From NCBI GenBank assembly GCA_029861085.1, contig JAOUAE010000042.1, positions 1 to 9,043 of the forward strand: a stretch of 9,043 nt of DNA, in the 5' to 3' direction. This stretch comes from Candidatus Nitrosopumilus sp. (GTDB lineage: Archaea > Thermoproteota > Nitrososphaeria > Nitrososphaerales > Nitrosopumilaceae). Both the position numbers and the translations under genes were made by a program. The notes beneath the pieces were generated by a model. It did not search any database, had not been told where the DNA came from, and saw only the letters and a list, made by a program, of their open reading frames with translations. Position 1 is the stretch's first letter; every line of letters begins with the position of its first letter. Positions 5,027-9,043 of the stretch are shown one piece after another.

Positions 5027-6628
5027 TTATTTCTCAGCTGCGGCTTTGATAAATGTTGTAAATGCTTCTTCTGGAAATCCCGGCCTGCTGCTAAATTCTG
5101 GATGAAATTGCACTCCCAGATAAAATCTGTGACTGGGAATCTCCAAAATTTCCATTCTTTTTCCATTATCGCTATCTGCTGAGAATATCAATCCGTTTTT
5201 CTCAAATTGTGGGATGTATTCTCTGTTAATTTCATATCTGTGTCTGTGACGTTTACTGATTATTCCTGAATTGTATATTTTCCGCGCTTTTGTATTTTCT
5301 TTGATCATTACTTTGTTTGCTCCTAATCGTAATGATCCCCCCATGTCTGAAATCTCTTTTTGCTCCGGTAGTAAATCTACAATTGGATTTTTTGCATCTG
5401 CTTTAATTTCAGTTGAATTACAATCTTCTAAATTCAAAACATTTCTCCCAAATGCTATTGCAGCCAATTGAAATCCAAAACATATTCCGAGATATGGTAT
5501 GTTTTTCTCTCTTGTATAATTTGCAGTTTGGATGATTCCTTCTGATCCTCTGGTGCCAAAACCTCCTGGAACCAAAATTCCATCATAATTTGATAAAATG
5601 CTGTAATCTGCGATTGATTCAGAATCTATCCAGTCTATGTCAATTGATTTTCCTATCTGTGCTCCTGCATGTTTTAGTGCATGATTTACACTTACATAAC
5701 TATCTGCAAGTGTGACATATTTTCCAACCATTGCAATTTTTACTTTCTGATCTTCGTGGTTTACCATGTTTTGTGCGATTTCATTCCATTTATCCCAGTT
5801 GGCTGAGGCATTTACCATTCCAACCTTACCAAACTTTGTAAATATCGAATCCATTATTCCTTGGTCGTACAACATCTGAGGCACTTCAAAAATTGACTTT
5901 GCATCATGGCATGATAAAACATCTTTTGCAGTTACGTTTGTAAACATTGCAATTTTTTGTTTTGTTTTTTCTTCTAATGGCAAAGTGCATCTTACTGCCA
6001 AAAAATCTGGCTGAATTCCTATTCTTCTTAATTCTTGAGCGCTGTGCTGGGTTGGCTTTGTTTTCTGCTCTCCTACCACATCAAGGGATGGTGCCAATGT
6101 AACATGCACAAAGATTACGCCCTGTGGGCCTTCTTCTACTTTCATTTGTCTTAATGCTTCAAGAAATGGCAGTGATTCGATATCTCCCACAGTTCCACCA
6201 CACTCTACTATCAAAAAGTCTAATTTTTCATCTTCTGCAATTTTTCTGATTCTGTTTTTAATCTCGTCCGTAACGTGGGGAATTATCTGAACACATGCGC
6301 CCAAGTATTCTCCCTTTCTTTCTGCATCAATTACCGATGAATACACTTGAGCAGTTGTAATATTATGGCTCTTTGGAATGTCTTGGTTTAGGAATCTTTC
6401 ATAATTCCCAATATCCATATCGCATTCACCTCCGTCATCTGTGACAAAGACTTCTCCATGAGCTACTGGATTCATTGTTCCTGCATCATAGTTGAGATAT
6501 GGATCAATTTTGATACAAGATACCCTTTGATTTGATAATTGTAATAATTTTGCAATTGAGGAACTAGTTACGCCTTTTCCAAGGCCAGACATAACACCAC
6601 CTGTGACAAAAATAAACTTCGTCTGCAC
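5027..6628 (-). CDS. pyrG: CTP synthase (glutamine-hydrolysing)
   Basis: The 533-residue protein makes CTP from UTP, ATP and glutamine, the last step of pyrimidine nucleotide synthesis. The N-terminal synthase domain (to about 265) has the P-loop [10 protein letters not shown] at 10-19 and Mg-binding D70 (GGECDMD) and E142 ([12 protein letters not shown]). The C-terminal class I glutamine amidotransferase domain (about 290-533) has the oxyanion loop PGGFGTRG at 354-361, nucleophile C383 in GICFGFQ, NSTE at 404-407, and H509/E511 in QFHPEF, so the Cys-His-Glu triad is complete. Length matches the family (about 530-545). The nucleophile elbow [16 protein letters not shown] differs from the bacterial GICLGMQ-AVIEFARN, but no catalytic residue is lost. 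The start is GTG; an overlapping ATG two bases upstream is in another frame, and GTG places the P-loop at the normal distance. It faces the copper protein gene head-to-head across 80 bp and ends 22 bp from the NAD-kinase-like gene. Confidence 0.98.
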   Translation of the reverse strand: MQTKFIFVTGGVMSGLGKGVTSSSIAKLLQLSNQRVSCIKIDPYLNYDAGTMNPVAHGEVFVTDDGGECDMDIGNYERFLNQDIPKSHNITTAQVYSSVIDAERKGEYLGACVQIIPHVTDEIKNRIRKIAEDEKLDFLIVECGGTVGDIESLPFLEALRQMKVEEGPQGVIFVHVTLAPSLDVVGEQKTKPTQHSAQELRRIGIQPDFLAVRCTLPLEEKTKQKIAMFTNVTAKDVLSCHDAKSIFEVPQMLYDQGIMDSIFTKFGKVGMVNASANWDKWNEIAQNMVNHEDQKVKIAMVGKYVTLADSYVSVNHALKHAGAQIGKSIDIDWIDSESIADYSILSNYDGILVPGGFGTRGSEGIIQTANYTREKNIPYLGICFGFQLAAIAFGRNVLNLEDCNSTEIKADAKNPIVDLLPEQKEISDMGGSLRLGANKVMIKENTKARKIYNSGIISKRHRHRYEINREYIPQFEKNGLIFSADSDNGKRMEILEIPSHRFYLGVQFHPEFSSRPGFPEEAFTTFIKAAAEK

Positions 6629-6708
6629 ATTAATGAAATGAGTATCTGGTTTTTGTATGTTTTGTCGATCATGATCAATTGAAATAGAACATATGGTCTT
6701 GCTATGAT

Positions 6709-7539
6709 ATGGCGTCTGCTCTTCTTGTTTTTTCTTTGCTTGCAGTAATCATTTTGAGTTCTACCTCTATTGCATTTGCAGAGACTTATGAAATTCTAAT
6801 CCCGACTGGTGCATCAGATCCAAATGCGCCCTTTTTTTGGTCTGAAAAATCAACTGGAGTGACTACTGGAGTCATTACTGTTAATCCTGGAGATTCTGTT
6901 ACATGGTCTAATGCAGATACTGCATTTCATACTGTAACATCTGGTATCCCACCCACTACTGAAGATGGCATATTTGAGGAAGATGGTATTTTTGATAGCG
7001 GGTTTTTCACTGCAGGGAAATCCTATACTAGACAGTTTAATGATCTTGGTGATTTTCCATATTACTGCAGCCTCCACCCTTGGATGGACGGAGTAGTTCA
7101 TGTTGTGGCTAACCCTGGCAGTGTCCAATCCATTGATAATGTTGGTTCTGGGTATAGTGATGACGGTGTAGGATTTGAAGTAAAATACATTCTTGATACA
7201 AATTTGCAAAAAGATGTTCTCATTAATCCTGACGAAAAAAGCTTAACGTTTTACATTTCTGGTGACACCCAAAGTGGAAACATTACTTTTGTACTGCCTA
7301 CAGGATTAATTCAAAATCCAAATGTTGTTTGGGTCGATGGTGTGAGTGTTGATTTTGAGATGGATGAAACTGCTACTGGAACAAAATTGATGGTTCCAAT
7401 TCCTTTACATTCTGAAGAGATAAAAATTATGGGTACACAGGTAATTCCTGAATTTGGATTTTTAGCATTAGGCATTTTGAGTATTGGTATTTTTTCCACC
7501 TTGTTGTTGACTCGCTCTAAGTTTTCCATATTTCGATAA
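6709..7539 (+). CDS. Secreted blue-copper (plastocyanin-like) protein with PEFG tail
   Basis: This 276-residue protein has a signal peptide ending AFA-ET (cleavage about residue 24), a cupredoxin domain (about 50-133), a second beta-rich domain of about 100 residues, and a C-terminal PEFG (247-250) followed by a hydrophobic helix and basic TRSKFSIFR. The type-1 copper ligands are all visible: H74 (TAFHTV), C120, H123 and M126 (YYCSLHPWM). The tail matches the PEFG-CTERM sorting signal of thaumarchaea, thought to be handled by an archaeosortase that anchors the protein outside the cell. It likely carries electrons in the pseudoperiplasm, where these organisms use copper proteins instead of haem cytochromes. 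The ATG at 6709 is the only in-frame start (a TAG lies at 6685-6687); the signal peptide's n-region lacks Lys or Arg, which is odd. A hairpin terminator follows. Electron partner unknown. Confidence 0.93.
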   Translation: MASALLVFSLLAVIILSSTSIAFAETYEILIPTGASDPNAPFFWSEKSTGVTTGVITVNPGDSVTWSNADTAFHTVTSGIPPTTEDGIFEEDGIFDSGFFTAGKSYTRQFNDLGDFPYYCSLHPWMDGVVHVVANPGSVQSIDNVGSGYSDDGVGFEVKYILDTNLQKDVLINPDEKSLTFYISGDTQSGNITFVLPTGLIQNPNVVWVDGVSVDFEMDETATGTKLMVPIPLHSEEIKIMGTQVIPEFGFLALGILSIGIFSTLLLTRSKFSIFR

Positions 7540-7578
7540 TTACGATCTTTACAATCGTAAATAATTTTTTAATTTTTC
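7540..7578 (+). terminator. Hairpin plus T-runs after the blue-copper gene
   Basis: A perfect 7-bp stem TTACGAT/ATCGTAA (7540-7546 with 7554-7560) and a 7-base loop come directly after the stop codon, followed by AATAATTTTTTAATTTTTC. Stem then T-runs looks like an intrinsic terminator and may also protect the 3' end. Confidence 0.65.
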
Positions 7579-7652
7579 AAATAGATTTTAGATATTATTA
7601 CAGTCTATCTTTTATTCTTCACAATGTATTACAGTATGAGAACCTCTAGTTT

Positions 7653-7710
7653 GGCGGCCATGACTGAAATGGAGTTTTTCCCTCTATGAAAGTTAGATTA
7701 TTTGACCGCC
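7653..7710. other. GC-rich foldable patch between convergent genes
   Basis: In an AT-rich gap GGCGG (7653-7657) can pair with CCGCC (7706-7710), and directly inside it CCAT-ATGG forms a 4-bp hairpin with loop GACTGAA. The rest of the enclosed bases are unpaired by eye. It could be part of a small RNA, the 3' UTR of the minus-strand trpA mRNA, or chance. No known RNA family was recognised. Confidence 0.2.
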
Positions 7711-7735
7711 ACTCTTAGCCGGATTTGTTTGTTCT

Positions 7736-8536
7736 TTAGAGTCTTGTTTGTTTTTTGAGGCTTTTTGTAAAAGATATAATTTTTGATTCAAGTTGATTTT
7801 GAGATGTTTTCTCAATTAATTTCAAATATGCACTTCCTACAATCACTGCATCTGCTCCAGCTTTAACATATGTTTTAACATCGTCTGGAGTTGAAACTCC
7901 GAATCCTATTCCAACTGGAATTTTTCCTTTGGTTTGATTTTTGACCTCTTTGATTGCATTTAAGGTATATTTTTTAATTCCTGTTTTGACTCCAGTTGTT
8001 CCAAAAACAGCTACAAGATACAAGAATCCTGTAGATGCTTTTGCAATTTTTTGTATTCTTTTTTTAGTGGTGTTTGGAGAAATAAGAAAAATGGTGTCTG
8101 TCTTATTTTTGGCTGCTTGAATGTATTCTTTAGATTCTTCTATTGACATGTCTGGGAGGATAAAACCGTCTATCCCGGCCTTTTTAGCCTCTGAAATAAA
8201 TTTTGGATATCCTTTATGATACAAAATATTGGTATATGTCATCAATATCAGTGGAATGTCTGTTTCTTTTCTGATTTTTTTTACAATGTTGAAAAAATTA
8301 TTAATTTTAGTTCCTTTTTCAAGTGATATGGTACTTGCATTTTGAATGATTGGACCATCAGCTAGAGGATCTGAAAATGGAAATCCCAATTCTATGATAT
8401 CCACTCCTCCCTTTACTAAACCCTTTACAGTTGTGAGTGTAGATTTCTCATTTGGAAATCCTGCCATGATGTATGCAATCAATGCCTTTTCATTTTTCGC
8501 CTCTAATTCCGCAAATTTTTCTTTGATTTTTGACAA
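7736..8536 (-). CDS. trpA: Tryptophan synthase alpha chain
   Basis: The 266-residue TIM-barrel subunit cleaves indole-3-glycerol phosphate to indole and glyceraldehyde 3-phosphate, then passes indole to TrpB. Catalytic E49 (DIIELGFPFSDP) and D60 (LADGP) fall at exactly the classical positions. The phosphate-binding loops are VPVGIGFGVSTPDD-like near 210-220 and VIVGSAYL near 234-241; VFGTTGVKTG is the loop-6 region near 178-187. Length is normal (about 260-270). The start is TTG at 8536: a TAG (8546-8548) stands in frame three codons upstream and the next ATG would remove the first barrel strand. An in-frame ATG AAT TAG begins at 8554, so the leader carries a two-codon start-stop. No other trp gene lies in the window; the upstream neighbour is a possible 39-residue ORF, the downstream one a convergent copper protein gene. 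Lysine-rich C-terminus. Confidence 0.96.
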   Translation of the reverse strand: MSKIKEKFAELEAKNEKALIAYIMAGFPNEKSTLTTVKGLVKGGVDIIELGFPFSDPLADGPIIQNASTISLEKGTKINNFFNIVKKIRKETDIPLILMTYTNILYHKGYPKFISEAKKAGIDGFILPDMSIEESKEYIQAAKNKTDTIFLISPNTTKKRIQKIAKASTGFLYLVAVFGTTGVKTGIKKYTLNAIKEVKNQTKGKIPVGIGFGVSTPDDVKTYVKAGADAVIVGSAYLKLIEKTSQNQLESKIISFTKSLKKQTRL

Positions 8537-8560
8537 GAGTATCGCCTAATTCATTTGACT

Positions 8561-8578
8561 TATTTCATATCATATATT
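8561..8578 (-). promoter_or_regulatory. TATA-like boxes upstream of trpA
   Basis: On the minus strand GAATATATG (about 8570-8578) and GAAATA (8561-8566) are both TATA-like. The nearer is centred about 27 bp from the TTG, fitting a leaderless start; the farther would begin the mRNA near 8548, in the short ATG-AAT-TAG stretch. Which is used cannot be told. Both overlap or adjoin the stop of the possible 39-residue ORF. Confidence 0.35.
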
Positions 8579-8579
8579 C

Positions 8580-8699
8580 TTAGTACATCTTCAATGGTTT
8601 GTGTTGCCTGTATTGCACTTTGAAATTAAAATACTCATCAAGGCGGTCAAACTCAAAGAAAAAATCATTTGTTAATCCATTTGTAACTTTTCTTTTCAT
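8580..8699 (-). CDS. Possible 39-residue small protein upstream of trpA
   Basis: The ORF encodes 39 residues starting MKRKVTNGLTNDFFFEFDR and ending QYRQHKPLKMY. The central part is rich in Phe, Tyr, Asp, Glu and Arg with codons such as GAC CGC CTT GAT GAG, which look coding and stand out from the surrounding AT-rich, Lys/Asn/Ile-type frames. It lies on the trpA strand, 43 bp upstream of the TTG, so it could be the first gene of a short operon or a leader. AT-rich sequence around 8724-8735 could supply a TATA box. I recognise no family; it contains no Trp residue, so it is not a classical Trp-rich attenuator peptide. Support is composition and context only. Confidence 0.4.
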   Translation of the reverse strand: MKRKVTNGLTNDFFFEFDRLDEYFNFKVQYRQHKPLKMY

Positions 8700-8771
8700 A
8701 AAAGACCAAAGTTTGAATAAACAAATAATTTAAAACAACTAGCAGAAAAAAGAAAATTCACTCTTCTGAAG

Positions 8772-8789
8772 AAATGTAAGACTACATTT
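8772..8789. repeat. Hyphenated palindrome upstream of the second plastocyanin-like gene
   Basis: AAATGTA-AGAC-TACATTT is a perfect inverted repeat with 7-bp arms and a 4-base spacer. It lies about 62 bp upstream of the ATG at 8851 and about 33 bp upstream of its TATA box, a place where an archaeal activator could bind. Its function as an operator is inferred. Confidence 0.4.
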
Positions 8790-8821
8790 GAACAATTCTT
8801 TCCAGAATGTCTAAAAAGTTT

Positions 8822-8827
8822 TTTATA
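8822..8827 (+). promoter_or_regulatory. TATA box of the second plastocyanin-like gene
   Basis: TTTATA within TTTTTTATAATTAC is centred 26 bp upstream of the ATG at 8851, the best promoter match in the window. It supports a leaderless mRNA and that ATG over the one at 8857. Confidence 0.6.
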
Positions 8828-8850
8828 ATTACTCTGAATATGGATTCTTA

Positions 8851-9043
8851 ATGAAAATGACGACACAAATTATGACATTCTCAATTCTATCAGTGGCTGT
8901 AATTGGTCTATTGACTATGACACCAGCTGCTTTTGCAGATCATTCAGAAGTCACAATCGAGGCCGCCATGGGTTCTGGCGCACCGGGTTGTGAGGAAACC
9001 GCAGAGGGATGCTACATTCCAAGTACTGCAACAGTAGATGTTG
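8851..9043 (+). CDS. Secreted protein, probable second plastocyanin-like cupredoxin, 3'-partial
   Basis: The visible 64 codons start MKMTTQIMTF, run through a hydrophobic signal segment (SILSVAVIGLLTM) and reach a likely cleavage site at AFA-DHSEV (about residue 30). The mature start has VTIEAAMGSGAPGCEET and GCYIPSTATVDV, and the frame is open to the window edge. From memory this layout, a short strand, a Cys-containing loop, then a strand ending P-x-TATVDVG, matches the N-terminus of small thaumarchaeal plastocyanins, in which the first copper His would follow within about 20 residues; those residues are beyond the window, so the copper site is not seen. The two cysteines (GC and GCY) could form a disulfide outside the membrane. 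A TATA box lies 26 bp upstream. If right, two copper proteins flank trpA. Confidence 0.7.
   Translation, partial: MKMTTQIMTFSILSVAVIGLLTMTPAAFADHSEVTIEAAMGSGAPGCEETAEGCYIPSTATVDV

Noticed and set aside
7624..7689. 21-residue plus-strand ORF (MYYSMRTSSLAAMTEMEF)
   Set aside because: Too short, with no motif and no properly spaced TATA box or Shine-Dalgarno site.
7701..8651. Inverted 10-mers TTTGACCGCC / GGCGGTCAAA on either side of trpA
   Set aside because: Dozens of 10-base inverted matches are expected by chance in 9 kb; no other sign of a mobile unit such as target duplication or transposase.
8809..8853. 14-codon ORF (MSKKFFIITL) ending in TAATGA at the second plastocyanin-like start
   Set aside because: It looks like translational coupling, but it runs through the well-placed TATA box and is too short; the overlap is probably chance.

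Overview
The window looks like a piece of an ammonia-oxidising archaeal (Thaumarchaeota / Nitrososphaeria, probably Nitrosopumilales) chromosome. The signs are a low-GC, gene-dense layout, a blue-copper protein ending in a PEFG-type sorting tail, the start of a second plastocyanin-like secreted protein, an archaeal CTP synthase and TrpA, HTH-less Lrp/AsnC ligand-binding proteins, and several genes whose start codon sits about 26 bp from a TATA-like box, as expected for leaderless archaeal transcripts. The lineage is an inference; no rRNA or tRNA gene is present.

Left part (1-2940): the 3' part of a very acidic repeat protein, interrupted by a -1 frameshift at an A7 run directly before a UAG; a 352-bp gene-poor stretch; a 35-residue two-CxxC protein; a PfkB-family sugar or nucleoside kinase; then a divergent pair made of a coiled-coil protein (minus) and a 38-residue charged protein (plus).

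Middle (2942-6628): a minus-strand two-gene unit with three Lrp/AsnC-type RAM sensor domains and no DNA-binding domain; a plus-strand NAD-kinase-like protein fused to a C-terminal winged helix, with a changed GGDG motif; and, converging on it, the complete CTP synthase pyrG.

Right part (6629-9043): a secreted, membrane-anchored blue-copper protein with a PEFG tail and a hairpin terminator; trpA on the minus strand with a TTG start, separated from any other trp gene and preceded by a possible 39-residue small ORF; and the 5' end of a second secreted protein that runs off the window.

The window is mostly central metabolism (CTP, NADP, tryptophan) beside lineage-type copper proteins. I see no IS element, integrase, CRISPR array, toxin-antitoxin pair or defence operon. 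The items most worth attention are the frameshifted duplicated-domain protein, the NAD kinase-winged-helix fusion, the RAM-only tandem, and four small ORFs (35, 38, 39 and about 109 residues).
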